Assembly (NCBI GenBank): GCA_035501495.1
Contig: DATJWB010000013.1
Coordinates: 1-64,000 of the forward strand
Direction: 5' to 3'
DNA from: JAIQFL01 sp035501495
Lineage (GTDB): Bacteria; Acidobacteriota; Terriglobia; Bryobacterales; Bryobacteraceae
DNA: 64,000 bases
Every line of letters begins with the position of its first letter. Position 1 is the stretch's first letter. Of this stretch, positions 10,334-19,243 are shown piece by piece. The notes below the pieces were generated by a model. That model worked only from the letters and a program-made list of their open reading frames with translations. It was not told where the DNA came from and made no database searches. The translations under genes and the position numbers were made by a program.

Positions 10334-12658
10334 ATGATCTGGATCCGCACCACAACGCAGCTTTCACCAGGTCCGCGCGGCTGGAGCATGATGCGCGGGT
10401 CGCTGTCGCTTCCGGGCGTGCTCGCGCCACTGCTGCTTTGTATGTCCGCGTCGATGGCTCCTGGCCAGACGGTTTTGCCGGGCACCAAGCCGTTCACCTT
10501 CGAAGGCGACCCGGCGGCCGCCATGGTGGAGGGCATTCATGCATTCCTGCTTCGTGAGACCAGCACATCTCCCAGACGGCGTGCTGCGCTCCCGGAATCG
10601 GATATCGAAAAACGCCGGGAGAGGCTTCGCCGCATCATTGGAGCCGAGGATGCGCGGGTACCTTTCACGGCACTCGAGTTAACGGGCACGACGAGCGTTC
10701 CCGCGGAGGTGGCACGAGGAAAAGGCTACCGCGTATACGCGGTCCGCTGGCCAGTGTTCGACGATGTCGAAGCCGAAGGCCTTCTGCTCGAGCCGGAAGC
10801 ACCGCCGAAAGCGAGGATCGTGGCAATACCCGATGCCGACTGGTCGCCGGAAATGCTCGTCGGCATGGCGCCGGGGGTGGATCTTTCCGCGCAATTCGCG
10901 CGGCATCTCGCGGAGGGCGGGTGCCAGGTTTTGGTTCCGGTGCTCATCGACCGCAACGACACGTGGTCGGGCATTCCGGGCGCGGGGATGACCAATCAAT
11001 CCCACCGCGAATGGATTTATCGCATGGCCTACGAGGCCGGCAGGCACATCATCGGCTACGAAGTCGAGAAGGTGCTGGCGGCGATCGACTGGTTCGCACA
11101 TGAAAACGCGACCCACGTCGCGCCGATCGGAGTGGCCGGCTACGGTGAGGGCGGGCTGTTGGCGCTCTCTACGGCGAGCCTGGATGCGAGGGTACGCGGC
11201 GTGCTGGTGAGTGGTTATTTCCAACCGCGGGAGGACCTTTGGCGCGAACCGATCTACCGCGACGTGTGGGGGCTGCTCCAGGAATTCGGCGATGCCGAAC
11301 TCGCCGGGATGATCGCACCTCGGGCCTTGATCGTGGAGGCGAGCCGATTCCCCGAAGTCGCAGGACCGCCTGCAGCCACGCCTGATCGGAAGGGCGCGGC
11401 ACCCACGGGCCAGATCACCACACCGCCTCTCGATTCCATTCGCAGGGAGGTGAATCGAGCCGCCGCGGGAAATGTGCGGCTGGTTATCAGCGGGCAAGGC
11501 CAAGGCCGGCCCGGCTCAACCGAAGGTCTGGGGGCATTACTGAAATCGCTCGGAGTCTCTCCCGCTCAACTCTCCTCGGAAGATGCTCCCCGGGACCTCC
11601 GTGCGAACTTCGACTCTTCCCTCCGTCTTCATCGCCAATTCGATCAGCTCGTCGCGCACACCCAGAATCTGATTCGCGCTTCCGGACAAAAGCGCGCGGC
11701 TTTCTGGTCGCGGGCCGATGCGACATCCATCGAGAAATGGAAGCAGACCACACAGCCCTTGCGCGACTACATCTGGGACGAGGTGATTGGGAGGCTTCCC
11801 GATCCCAGCGTCCCGGCCAACCCGCAATCGCGGCTGATCTTCGACGAGCCCAAGTATCGCGGCTACGAAGTTATGCTGGACGTCTGGCCGGGGATTTTCG
11901 CCTATGGGATTCTGCTGGTGCCGAAAGACATCCAGCCGGGTGAGCGGCGTCCCGTCGTGGTCTGTCAGCACGGCCTCGAGGGACACGTGCGGGACGTAGC
12001 CGATCCGAAGATCGACTCCTCCTACTACCACCGCTTCGCGGTGCGGTTGGCGGAGGAGGGGTTCGTGACCTTCGCGCCGCAGAATCCCTACATTGGCCTG
12101 GATCGCTTCCGGCTGATCCAGCGCCAGGGCCATCCATTGAAGCTGTCGTTGTTTTCGTTTATTCTGGGCCAGCACCAGCGGCTCCTGGAGTGGCTGGGCG
12201 GACTGTCGTTCGTCGATCCCAGGCGCATCGGGTTCTACGGACTGTCATACGGCGGCAAGACGGCGGTGCGCGTACCGCCGCTGCTCGACGGCTATGCACT
12301 CTCCATCTGCTCGGCGGATTTCAACGAGTGGGTCTGGAAGACGACCAGCGCGGACTCACGCTACAGCTACATGCTGACGAATGAATACGACATGCTGGAA
12401 TTCGACTTCGCGAACATAGTGAACTATTCCGACCTGGCGAACCTGATGGCGCCCCGGCCGTTCATGGTCGAACGCGGCCATGATGACGGCGTGGCGCCGG
12501 ATGAATGGGTGGCCTACGAATACGCCAAAGTACGGCGATTCTACGCACGGCTCGGCATTCCCGACCGTACGGAAATCGAGTTTTTCAGTGGCCCTCACAC
12601 GATTCACGGCGTCGGCACGTTTGCCTTCCTGCGGCAGCACCTGCAGTGGCCACGTTAA
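10334..12658 (+). CDS. Secreted double-domain alpha/beta hydrolase
   Basis: About 774 residues. The ATG at 10334 is chosen because TGGAG sits about 9 bases upstream; a later ATG near 10388 would start directly at the hydrophobic signal segment (LSLPGVLAPLLLCMSASMAP, cleavage near GQT). The C-terminal half is a complete alpha/beta hydrolase: nucleophile elbow GFYGLSYGGK (Ser near residue 638) and the acid/histidine region GHDDGVAPDE, with a final His in SGPHTIHGVG. The N-terminal half repeats the fold, but its elbow reads AGYGEGGL (about 266), with no serine. The family resembles acetylxylan-esterase/dienelactone-type hydrolases; substrate unknown. Its stop shares the bases TTAA with the convergent metY stop. 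Confidence 0.8.
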   Translation: MIWIRTTTQLSPGPRGWSMMRGSLSLPGVLAPLLLCMSASMAPGQTVLPGTKPFTFEGDPAAAMVEGIHAFLLRETSTSPRRRAALPESDIEKRRERLRRIIGAEDARVPFTALELTGTTSVPAEVARGKGYRVYAVRWPVFDDVEAEGLLLEPEAPPKARIVAIPDADWSPEMLVGMAPGVDLSAQFARHLAEGGCQVLVPVLIDRNDTWSGIPGAGMTNQSHREWIYRMAYEAGRHIIGYEVEKVLAAIDWFAHENATHVAPIGVAGYGEGGLLALSTASLDARVRGVLVSGYFQPREDLWREPIYRDVWGLLQEFGDAELAGMIAPRALIVEASRFPEVAGPPAATPDRKGAAPTGQITTPPLDSIRREVNRAAAGNVRLVISGQGQGRPGSTEGLGALLKSLGVSPAQLSSEDAPRDLRANFDSSLRLHRQFDQLVAHTQNLIRASGQKRAAFWSRADATSIEKWKQTTQPLRDYIWDEVIGRLPDPSVPANPQSRLIFDEPKYRGYEVMLDVWPGIFAYGILLVPKDIQPGERRPVVVCQHGLEGHVRDVADPKIDSSYYHRFAVRLAEEGFVTFAPQNPYIGLDRFRLIQRQGHPLKLSLFSFILGQHQRLLEWLGGLSFVDPRRIGFYGLSYGGKTAVRVPPLLDGYALSICSADFNEWVWKTTSADSRYSYMLTNEYDMLEFDFANIVNYSDLANLMAPRPFMVERGHDDGVAPDEWVAYEYAKVRRFYARLGIPDRTEIEFFSGPHTIHGVGTFAFLRQHLQWPR

Positions 12659-13953
12659 CTTTGCGAGGCCGCGATCGCCTGCTCCAGGTCCCAAATGATG
12701 TCGTCGAGGTCCTCGATTCCCACCGAGAGCCGGACCAGGTCGGGGGTCACGCCCGCCTCCAGTTGTTGCGCGTCACTGAGCTGTTGGTGAGTCGTGGTGG
12801 CGGGGTGAATGATCAGGCTCTTGGCGTCGCCGAGATTCGCGAGGTGCGAGAAGATTTTGACCGAGTCGATGAGTTTTCGCCCGGCGTCCTTCCCGCCCTT
12901 GATCCCGAAGGTGACAATCGAGCCCTGGCCTTTCGGAAGGTACTTCTGCGACAACTGATAATAGGGACTCGACTTCAGGCCGGGATATTTCACCCAGGTC
13001 ACCGCGGGGTGCGACTCCAGCCACTGGGCCACTGCCAGCGCGTGTCGGCTGTGCGCCTCCATGCGGTACGGCAGAGTTTCGATGCCCTGCAGGAACAGAA
13101 ACGAATTGAACGGGCTCATACACGGCCCGAAGTCGCGGAGACCCTCCACGCGGACCTTGATGATGTAAGCGATGGCCCCGAAGACTTCACTGAACTTCAT
13201 TCCGTGATAGCCCGGGCTCGGTTGGGTGATGGCGGGGTACTTGTCGCTCCAGGGAAACTTGCCGCTGTCTACGATCACGCCGCCGATAGAAGTGCCATGC
13301 CCGCCGAGAAACTTGGTGGCGGAATGCACGACGATGTCGGCGCCGTGCTCGATGGGCCGGCACAGGTACGGCGATGCCATGGTGTTATCGATGACCAGCG
13401 GCACACCGGCTTCGTGCGCGATGGCAGCCACCTTTTCGATGTCGAGGACGTTCATGCGGGGATTGGCGATGGTTTCGCCGTAAATCGCGCGCGTCCTCGG
13501 CGTGATCGCCTTGCGGAAATTCTCCGGATCGTCCGGCTCCACGAACTTGACGTTGATTCCGATGCGGCGGAAGCTGACGTCGAACTGCGTGTAGGTCCCT
13601 CCGTAGAGCGTGCTGGCCGACACCACCTCGTCGCCCTGCTCCATCAGGCTGGAAATCGCCAGGAACTGCGCCGCCTGCCCGCTGGAGGTCGCCAGCGCCG
13701 CGACTCCTCCTTCGAGCGCGGCGACCCGTTGCTCGAACACGTCCGTGGTCGGGTTCATGATGCGCGAGTAGATGTTTCCGAACTGTTGCAGGGCAAACAG
13801 CGCCGCCGCATGCGACGAGTTTTCAAACACGAACGACGTGCTCTGATAAATCGGAACTGCCCGCGCGAGGCTGGCCTTGTCGGGCGTGTGGCCTGCGTGC
13901 AGTGATTTCGTAGCGAGTCCCATCTGTCGGGCGGGAGCGTTGGAATCGGGCAT
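12655..13953 (-). CDS. metY: O-acetylhomoserine sulfhydrylase (PLP-dependent)
   Basis: 432 residues, the usual length of MetY-type enzymes, which make homocysteine from O-acetylhomoserine and sulfide in the cytoplasm. The fold-type I PLP family signatures are present: an N-terminal TKSLHAGHTPDKASLARAVP, YSRIMNPTTDVFEQRVAALE, SSGQAAQFLA, YGGTY, DNTMASPYLCRP and the PLP lysine in SATKFLGGHGT (about residue 213). Starting at the ATG at 13953 (MPDSNAPARQMG) gives the family N-terminus; a longer frame upstream is not supported. The gene is alone, so the sulfur-pathway partners must lie elsewhere. No SAM riboswitch was seen in the short upstream region. A methionine gamma-lyase role is possible but less likely from the length and N-terminus. 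Confidence 0.9.
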   Translation of the reverse strand: MPDSNAPARQMGLATKSLHAGHTPDKASLARAVPIYQSTSFVFENSSHAAALFALQQFGNIYSRIMNPTTDVFEQRVAALEGGVAALATSSGQAAQFLAISSLMEQGDEVVSASTLYGGTYTQFDVSFRRIGINVKFVEPDDPENFRKAITPRTRAIYGETIANPRMNVLDIEKVAAIAHEAGVPLVIDNTMASPYLCRPIEHGADIVVHSATKFLGGHGTSIGGVIVDSGKFPWSDKYPAITQPSPGYHGMKFSEVFGAIAYIIKVRVEGLRDFGPCMSPFNSFLFLQGIETLPYRMEAHSRHALAVAQWLESHPAVTWVKYPGLKSSPYYQLSQKYLPKGQGSIVTFGIKGGKDAGRKLIDSVKIFSHLANLGDAKSLIIHPATTTHQQLSDAQQLEAGVTPDLVRLSVGIEDLDDIIWDLEQAIAASQS

Positions 13954-14022
13954 GTTTCTCAGGATACTATGCAAGTGCCGCGCAGTACGGGAACGCGGCT
14001 TGTTTTTACGCATGTCACCACC

Positions 14023-14641
14023 ATGGCCTCCGACTACGAGAACTATCAGGGTTACCACCCGCCTCGGTATGCTCGCATCACGGTTGAAAAGCTCGTGGCG
14101 AGCTTGCCGCCGCGCTACCTCTCGGGCCTCCAGTCAGTCGTACTCACGAATAGCGCGGCGATCGGCACGGGAAAGAGCCAGGATCGCAGGGCGCAAGTAT
14201 GCCCGGAACACATGCCTCGGCTTCTACCACTCCGAGGCGAAAGGCGAACCGGCCTGGATCGAGATCGTGATAGACAACATCGTGGCTGGATGGTTCCGAG
14301 CGCGCCCCACTCGCGTTATGTTTCATCTCCCCGTTGTGCGGGACCTCGTGTTCGCAGACACCCTTTTCCACGACCTGGGCCACCATTTCGAGCACACGGT
14401 CGGAGCGCCCGACCGGGGGAGCGAGGCGTCCGCCGAGACATGGAATAAAAGGTTGTTGCGCTCTTACTTTCGGAAGCGCTATTGGTACCTGGCACCGTTT
14501 CTGGGCCTCGCAAAAAATATCGGTGGCGCGCCTGGGGGATTTGGACCCATCCGGGAGTCCTGTAGGTTGACAGGAGTAGTTGAAAATGGCGGTCCGATTC
14601 CTCCCACACGTACGATAATCGCCTTCCGCCATTCCAATTAG
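14023..14641 (+). pseudogene. Frameshifted gene with HDLGHH motif
   Basis: From the ATG at 14023 one frame reads MASDYENYQGYHPPRYARIT and LPPRYLSGLQSVVLTNSAA, then loses sense near 14160. The next frame continues with AGRKYARNTCLGFYHSEAKG, EPAWIEIVIDNIVAG, ADTLFHDLGHHFEHT and LRSYFRKRYWYLAPFLGLAK. Together they form one plausible protein interrupted by a frameshift around 14155-14175. The HDLGHH motif looks like a zincin-type metal site (HExxH-like) within an uncharacterised family; no function is claimed. The sense part seems to end near 14520, where the frame runs into the remnant of a convergent gene. Confidence 0.5.
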
Positions 14642-14764
14642 TCGTGCACCGTCCAACTCCGACAAGGAACTCGTAATACTCGGTGCAACCCCGAAGTAGT
14701 CCTCCCATTCGAGAGCAATCTCAATCAGACGGCTGCGCAGGTCACTGCCGCCGGGGCCTCCCAT
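14560..14764 (-). pseudogene. N-terminal fragment of an unrecognised gene
   Basis: From the ATG at 14764 the minus strand reads a natural-looking N-terminus (GSDLRSRLIEIALEWEDYFG, APSITSSLSELDGARLIG, YRTCGRNRTA), then loses coherence near 14575, where the convergent frameshifted gene ends. The two genes seem to have lost their 3' parts to each other. No family name can be given with confidence. Confidence 0.35.
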
Positions 14765-14773
14765 GTCGATACG

Positions 14774-14960
14774 CTAAAACATCGGGTGGAGGGGATCAAG
14801 AGGCAAAGACAAGGAAGGGCGTGTAGATGGATGCCACGCCGGGTGATTCCAGTGCACATAAAAGGTCCGGTCCAGATTTCCCTGCATTGCGTTCAGCCAG
14901 GACTGGCGGAACCGGCTACTCCACGTGGCTGTATCACGCCCGACGTTGACATTGGCTGAC
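14774..14960 (-). pseudogene. C-terminal fragment of an unrecognised gene
   Basis: A minus-strand frame of about 62 codons between two in-frame stops reads FNLLSANVNVGRDTATWSSR, FRQSWLNAMQGNLDRTFYVH, WNHPAWHPSTRP and ends LDPLHPMF. It has no start codon of its own and looks like the tail of a lost gene. It stops 10 bases before the ATG of the next fragment, so the two may once have been neighbours in an operon. Function unknown. Confidence 0.3.
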
Positions 14961-15154
14961 AGGAGGTTGAATCCGCCCTAACGGCGTAGTCTGTACTCTC
15001 GCGTCCGCGGCCGCTCCCCGGCGCGCCGCGCTGCGCAGAACCGGGCGATCCGGACGCGACAACTGGCCGCAGACCGCGGACCGCGCATGCGGCAACAGGT
15101 TGCAACTTGCCGGCCGGGATCGCGTCGTGCGCACGAATCGTGTACACTGGATCT

Positions 15155-15376
15155 ATGAAGAACATCACTTTGAGTGCGGACGAAGCGCTCATCGAGAGTG
15201 GACGCCGCCGCGCGGAGGCGGAGAGCACCACCCTCAACAATCTCTTTCGGGAGTGGCTCGCCAGCTATGCCGGGGCGCCACGTTTGTCGCTTGAAGATGT
15301 ACGGCGCACAGCGGCTGCCGTCGGGCAGTTTCGAGCCGGCCGCACTTTCACGCGTGACGAGCGCAATGAGCGGTAA
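15155..15376 (+). CDS. VapB-like antitoxin
   Basis: A 73-residue protein starting MKNITLSADEALIESGRRR, a ribbon-helix-helix-like N-terminus, followed by a helical region (NNLFREWLASYAG) and a charged tail (FRAGRTFTRDERNER). It lies directly upstream of a PIN-domain toxin and overlaps it by 11 bases, the normal order for VapBC-type toxin-antitoxin operons. The antitoxin should bind the toxin and the operon promoter. A TACACT sequence ends 7 bases before the ATG, so the transcript may be almost leaderless. Antitoxin identity rests on size, N-terminal pattern and context. Confidence 0.78.
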   Translation: MKNITLSADEALIESGRRRAEAESTTLNNLFREWLASYAGAPRLSLEDVRRTAAAVGQFRAGRTFTRDERNER

Positions 15377-15809
15377 GTTTTTTCTCGACACGAACCTGCT
15401 GGTCTATGCGATCGACCCCACCGAGCCTGTCAAACAGGCCGTGGCACAGAAATGGATCGCAAGCGCCCACCAATCCGGCGATGGGTGTCTGAGCTATCAG
15501 GTCGTGCACGAATGGTTCAACGTCGTGCTCCGCAAAGCAGCGGTCCCTCTCAGCGCCGAGCAGGCAGCCTCGATCTATCGTACGCTGATCGAGCCGCTCT
15601 GGCATGTCCAATCCAGTCGGGAGCTTGTGGATACCGCCATCGACCTTTACCAACACGATTCGTTGTCGTGGTGGGATTCGCTCATTGTAAGCGCAGCAAT
15701 CCAGGGTGGCTGTAACCGCCTTCTCAGCGAGGATCTCCAAAACGGGCGTAAAGTCCGCGGCGTGAAAATCACCAACCCATTCCGTAACGTCTTTTCCCGC
15801 GCGCAATAG
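15366..15809 (+). CDS. PIN-domain toxin, VapC-like ribonuclease
   Basis: A 147-residue PIN-domain protein, a typical VapC length. The acidic residues expected to hold Mg2+ are visible: D8 in FFLDTNLLVYAID, the Glu of YQVVHEWFNVV, the Asp of SWWDSLIVSAA and an acidic pair in LLSEDLQNG. VapC toxins cleave specific tRNA or rRNA sites when not held by their antitoxin. The ATG at 15366 overlaps the antitoxin stop, which implies translational coupling. Nothing looks broken, so the pair is probably functional. It sits beside a patch of damaged genes (14-15 kb), a common setting for such modules. Confidence 0.88.
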   Translation: MSGKFFLDTNLLVYAIDPTEPVKQAVAQKWIASAHQSGDGCLSYQVVHEWFNVVLRKAAVPLSAEQAASIYRTLIEPLWHVQSSRELVDTAIDLYQHDSLSWWDSLIVSAAIQGGCNRLLSEDLQNGRKVRGVKITNPFRNVFSRAQ

Positions 15810-16196
15810 CCGGGTTGCGGAATACATTGGCATCCATTCAACGCATCCAGGTCCAGACCAGGGATGAATCAAAGTCTGTCTTCGGCGGCTGGCGTGGCGC
15901 TGACTGCCGATGCGTCAAAGCCCATTACCCACCAGTAACGGTGAAGGGTTTTACGTTCGCGCCAGCCGGCTTTCGGACGGAAAAAGGCGCTCACTCCGAC
16001 CCAGGTCTGGCTGACGAGTGAACGGAGGCCCGTCTCCCCCAAGCCATGCCGGTCTGCGGGACGTTTAGGATCTTTCACATTCTGTGGCGAGTTTTTCATG
16101 AACTGTGGCAGGAATTTTCAGTAATTCTGACAACCTACAGCCGTCCGATCGAGCGCGGGCGGAATTAACGCGAGCGAGTGTGCTAAGCTGTCTCTG
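15810..16196. other. Non-coding stretch between VapC and PadR genes
   Basis: About 390 bases. A 76-codon minus-strand frame at 15869-16099 has no recognisable family or convincing start signal and is not called as a gene. The right end should contain the promoter of the PadR/permease operon. Confidence 0.4.
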
Positions 16197-16214
16197 TACC
16201 AAGACGTCTTAGTA
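16197..16214. promoter_or_regulatory. Palindromic operator candidate at padR start
   Basis: An 18-base near-perfect inverted repeat, TACCAAGAC/GTCTTAGTA, with one mismatched pair; its core AAGACGTCTT is a perfect 10-base palindrome. It ends on the A of the padR ATG, so a dimeric repressor bound here would block transcription or initiation of the operon. Autoregulation by PadR is inferred from family behaviour. Confidence 0.5.
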
Positions 16215-16543
16215 TGGCACGCCCCGATACGCTTCAAGGCTCGCTCGACTTGCTGGTGTTGAAGGTCCTTTCGCGCCGCGCTCCTTTGCATGGCTACGGC
16301 ATCATGACGGCCATCGAGGAGATCTCGGGCGAAGTCCTCCAGGTGGAGGAAGGATCGCTCTATCCGGCGCTGCATCGCATGGAAGAGGACGGTTTGATCC
16401 ATGCGAAGTGGATCACCAAGGAGAACGGACGCCGCGCGCGCATCTACCAGCTCACCGCGCGAGGCCACAAACAACTGGAGGCCGAGGAGGCCCGGTGGAC
16501 GGCGGTGACCGACGCCGTGCACCGCGTCCTTAAGTTCGCCTGA
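16214..16543 (+). CDS. PadR-family transcriptional regulator
   Basis: 109 residues, a short (subfamily-2 like) PadR protein. The winged helix contains LQGSLDLLVLKVLSRRAPLH, GYGIMTAIEEIS, VEEGSLYPALHRMEEDGLI and the wing ENGRRARIYQLTARG, followed by a short dimerisation helix. PadR proteins repress neighbouring genes and release DNA on binding small molecules. The gene precedes the ADOP permease by 11 bases, a very common pair in Acidobacteriota, so it probably controls that permease and itself through the palindrome at 16197. Confidence 0.93.
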   Translation: MARPDTLQGSLDLLVLKVLSRRAPLHGYGIMTAIEEISGEVLQVEEGSLYPALHRMEEDGLIHAKWITKENGRRARIYQLTARGHKQLEAEEARWTAVTDAVHRVLKFA

Positions 16544-16554
16544 GGAGAACCGCC

Positions 16555-19212
16555 ATGTCGTGGCTGAGCCGATTTGCCAACCTGTTCCGGCGAGACCGGA
16601 TGTCGGAAGAGATTGCCGAGGAAATGGCGTCGCACCTCGCGGAAGCGGTGGAGCGGGGCCGCAATGCCGATGACGCGCGCCGCGCGCTTGGCGGAGCGCT
16701 GCAGTACCGGGAGCAGAGCCGTGAGATCCGGCTCCTGCCGTGGCTGGATGCCCTGTGGTCCGACGTGATTTTCGGATGGCGGCAGATCCGCAAGCGCCCT
16801 GCGGTCAGCATCACCGCTGTCCTCTCGCTCGCTTTGGCGATGGGGGCCACGACCAGCGGATTCCGCATCGCCGATGCCCTGCTGTTTCGCGCGCTCCCGG
16901 TCGCCGCGCCGGAGCGGTTGTTCGCCATGACAACCACTTACATCGACCGCAACGGGCGCCCGGACTATCACGACGAGTTCGACTACAGCCAGTATCGGCA
17001 GTACCGGGACGCCATCGCCGACCGGGCCGAGGTCATGGCCATCGGCGTCAGCGCGCGGTCGCAAGAGTCGGTCATGGGCTCGGGGAGCGAGATGGAGCTG
17101 GTTTGGCGCCAATACTTTTCGGGCAACGTGTTTCCGAGTTTTGGGCTGCATCCGGCTGTTGGCCGGTTGCTCGTTCCCGACGACGACCACGCCTCCGGGA
17201 GCGATTCCGCCGCGGTCCTGAGCTACGATTTCTGGACCCGCCGGTTTGCTGGCGATGCCAATGTCGGCGGCCAGGCCGTTCGTGTCAAGGGCAGCCGTTT
17301 TGTGATCGTAGGAGTCGCGCCGAAAGGTTTTACAGGCACCGAGCCCGGCCGACCGACCGACATCTTCCTGGCCGCGGTTCCGGGGCCCTCGATCGATCGC
17401 CCCGGCTGGCTGGATTTCCAAATCTGGGTGCGTCCGAAGGACGGCTTTTCGATGGAGCAGATTCGCCAGCCGCTGCAAGCCCTGTATAGCCGGCAGCAGC
17501 AGGACCGCGTGAAGAACTTACCCTCGGACACACCGCGAAGCATTGTCGATGCCTATTTGCACGAGAATGTTCTTCTGCTTCCCGCGGTTTCCGGGGCATC
17601 CGACATCCAGCGGGAGTATCGCGCGCCTTTGCCGATCGTGGCGCTGCTGATCGTGCTGGTCCTGCTGATAGCCTGCGCGAATGTCGGCAACCTGCTAACG
17701 GCTCAAGCCACTTCGCGCGCCAGAGAAATGGCGTTGCGCGTCTCGATTGGAGCCGGAAGGTGGCGCCTGATGCAACTGGCGCTGGTGGAAAGCGCTCTCC
17801 TGGCCGCCATCGCGTCGCTGCTGGGCACGTTGTTCACCTGGTGGATGGCGCCGCATACCACGTCGTTGCTTCACGTACCAGGGGACCCCGTGCGACTCGA
17901 TCTCAGCGGCGGATGGAGGGGCGTAGCATTCGGTGCCGCTCTCACCGTGATGGTCACGCTTCTGTTCGGACTCGCGCCGACCCTGCAGGCATCCAGGATC
18001 CAGCCCATGACCACTCTTCGGGGCGGCGAAGAACGGCAGTCGCGGCCCCGTCTCATGAAAGCGCTGCTCACTGCCCAGATGGCCTTCTGCATCCTGGTGC
18101 TGTTTGTGGCCGGCCTCTTCGTTTCGACTTTCGAACGGCTGTCCCACCGCCCGCTGGGATTCTCGGCCGACCACGTACTGCTGATGGATGCGTCGGCTCC
18201 GGACGAACACGCGCTGCCCATCTGGATGCAGGTGGCCGACCGGCTTCACGCAATGCCGGGAGTCCGATCCGCGGCGATCTCCTTTTTCCCAATCCTGGGT
18301 GATCGCATGACCATGGATGTGCGGCTGCCGGGCCACCCGGTCGAGACCCGCGCACCTTATGCCCTCGATGTCTCGCCGGGCTTCTTCGAGACCATGAGCA
18401 TCGGCCTGATGGATGGGCGCGATTTCCGGGTGAGCGACCTTCCTCCGCGACTCGGCGCTCAGTCTCAGCCGCTGCCGGGCGTCGGCATCGTGAACGAAGC
18501 TTTTGCTCGTGTCTACTTCGAAGGCCGCAACCCGGTAGGGCGGTATGTTGACGTGATGCAAAGCAAGGATGTCTCCGCTCCGATGGAAATCGTGGGTTAC
18601 GTCCGCGACATTGCCTACCGCGACCTGCGCGACCCGTTCCGCCCGGCGTTTTTCATCCCCCTGGTTCGGAGATCATACAACACGATTCTGGTGAAGACCG
18701 CGGGGGACCCGCTGGCGATCGCCCCCCTGTTGCGCGGTGCGGTCCTGGATGCTCGCCCGGACTTCGCCGTGCGCAACATCCGGACGCAAAGCGTCTTTCT
18801 CGAATGGCAGGTCATGCGCGAGCGGCTGCTGGCCGCGCTTTCGTGGTTCTTCGGCAGTGTGGCTCTTCTGCTGGCGGCGATCGGGTTGTACGGGGTCTTG
18901 AACTATTCCGTCACGCAGCAGACCCGTGAAGTCGGCATCCGCATGGCACTCGGAGCTCGGCCCTTTCAGGTGGTGCGGCGGATTACAGCAGGCGCCTTCG
19001 CGATCGTACTTCTCGGCCTCTCGATCGGCCTGGCCGGAGGCGTAGCCTGCGGGCGCCTGACGGAAAGCCTTTTATTCGAGATCCACGCTACATCGCCCGA
19101 AGCTTTAACAGCACCGGTTCTGACGCTCTGCGTCGTGGCGCTGCTGGCAGCACTGTTTCCTGCCCTTCGAGCAGTCCGCATCGACCCCGCCGAAACATTG
19201 CGCTGCGAATAG
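16555..19212 (+). CDS. ADOP-type ABC permease (duplicated MacB/FtsX)
   Basis: 885 residues. A short N-terminal cytosolic helical part (MSWLSRFANLFRRDRMSEEI, then a region ending near residue 75) is followed by two copies of the MacB-periplasmic-core plus FtsX module. The first transmembrane helix is around AVLSLALAMGATTSG; the central FtsX block has LIVLVLLIACANVGNLLTAQ and the last has SWFFGSVALLLAAIGLYGVL and GIRMALGARPFQVV, typical family signatures. Such acidobacterial duplicated orphan permeases have no ATPase next door, as here. Substrate is unknown; the fold suggests mechanotransmission or export. A ribosome site (TGAGGAGAACC) lies just upstream. Confidence 0.92.
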   Translation: MSWLSRFANLFRRDRMSEEIAEEMASHLAEAVERGRNADDARRALGGALQYREQSREIRLLPWLDALWSDVIFGWRQIRKRPAVSITAVLSLALAMGATTSGFRIADALLFRALPVAAPERLFAMTTTYIDRNGRPDYHDEFDYSQYRQYRDAIADRAEVMAIGVSARSQESVMGSGSEMELVWRQYFSGNVFPSFGLHPAVGRLLVPDDDHASGSDSAAVLSYDFWTRRFAGDANVGGQAVRVKGSRFVIVGVAPKGFTGTEPGRPTDIFLAAVPGPSIDRPGWLDFQIWVRPKDGFSMEQIRQPLQALYSRQQQDRVKNLPSDTPRSIVDAYLHENVLLLPAVSGASDIQREYRAPLPIVALLIVLVLLIACANVGNLLTAQATSRAREMALRVSIGAGRWRLMQLALVESALLAAIASLLGTLFTWWMAPHTTSLLHVPGDPVRLDLSGGWRGVAFGAALTVMVTLLFGLAPTLQASRIQPMTTLRGGEERQSRPRLMKALLTAQMAFCILVLFVAGLFVSTFERLSHRPLGFSADHVLLMDASAPDEHALPIWMQVADRLHAMPGVRSAAISFFPILGDRMTMDVRLPGHPVETRAPYALDVSPGFFETMSIGLMDGRDFRVSDLPPRLGAQSQPLPGVGIVNEAFARVYFEGRNPVGRYVDVMQSKDVSAPMEIVGYVRDIAYRDLRDPFRPAFFIPLVRRSYNTILVKTAGDPLAIAPLLRGAVLDARPDFAVRNIRTQSVFLEWQVMRERLLAALSWFFGSVALLLAAIGLYGVLNYSVTQQTREVGIRMALGARPFQVVRRITAGAFAIVLLGLSIGLAGGVACGRLTESLLFEIHATSPEALTAPVLTLCVVALLAALFPALRAVRIDPAETLRCE

Positions 19213-19243
19213 ACGGCGCAGAAATGCCGGTTCGACAATCCGC

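Noticed and set aside
13954..14022. SAM riboswitch upstream of metY
   Set aside because: The gap is too short and no riboswitch-like paired structure was seen.
13954..14058. 35-residue N-terminal extension of MetY
   Set aside because: Not part of the family and it overlaps the start region of the divergent gene.
15869..16099. 76-codon minus-strand frame before the PadR gene
   Set aside because: No recognisable motif, weak start signal, and basic/aromatic composition that could arise by chance.
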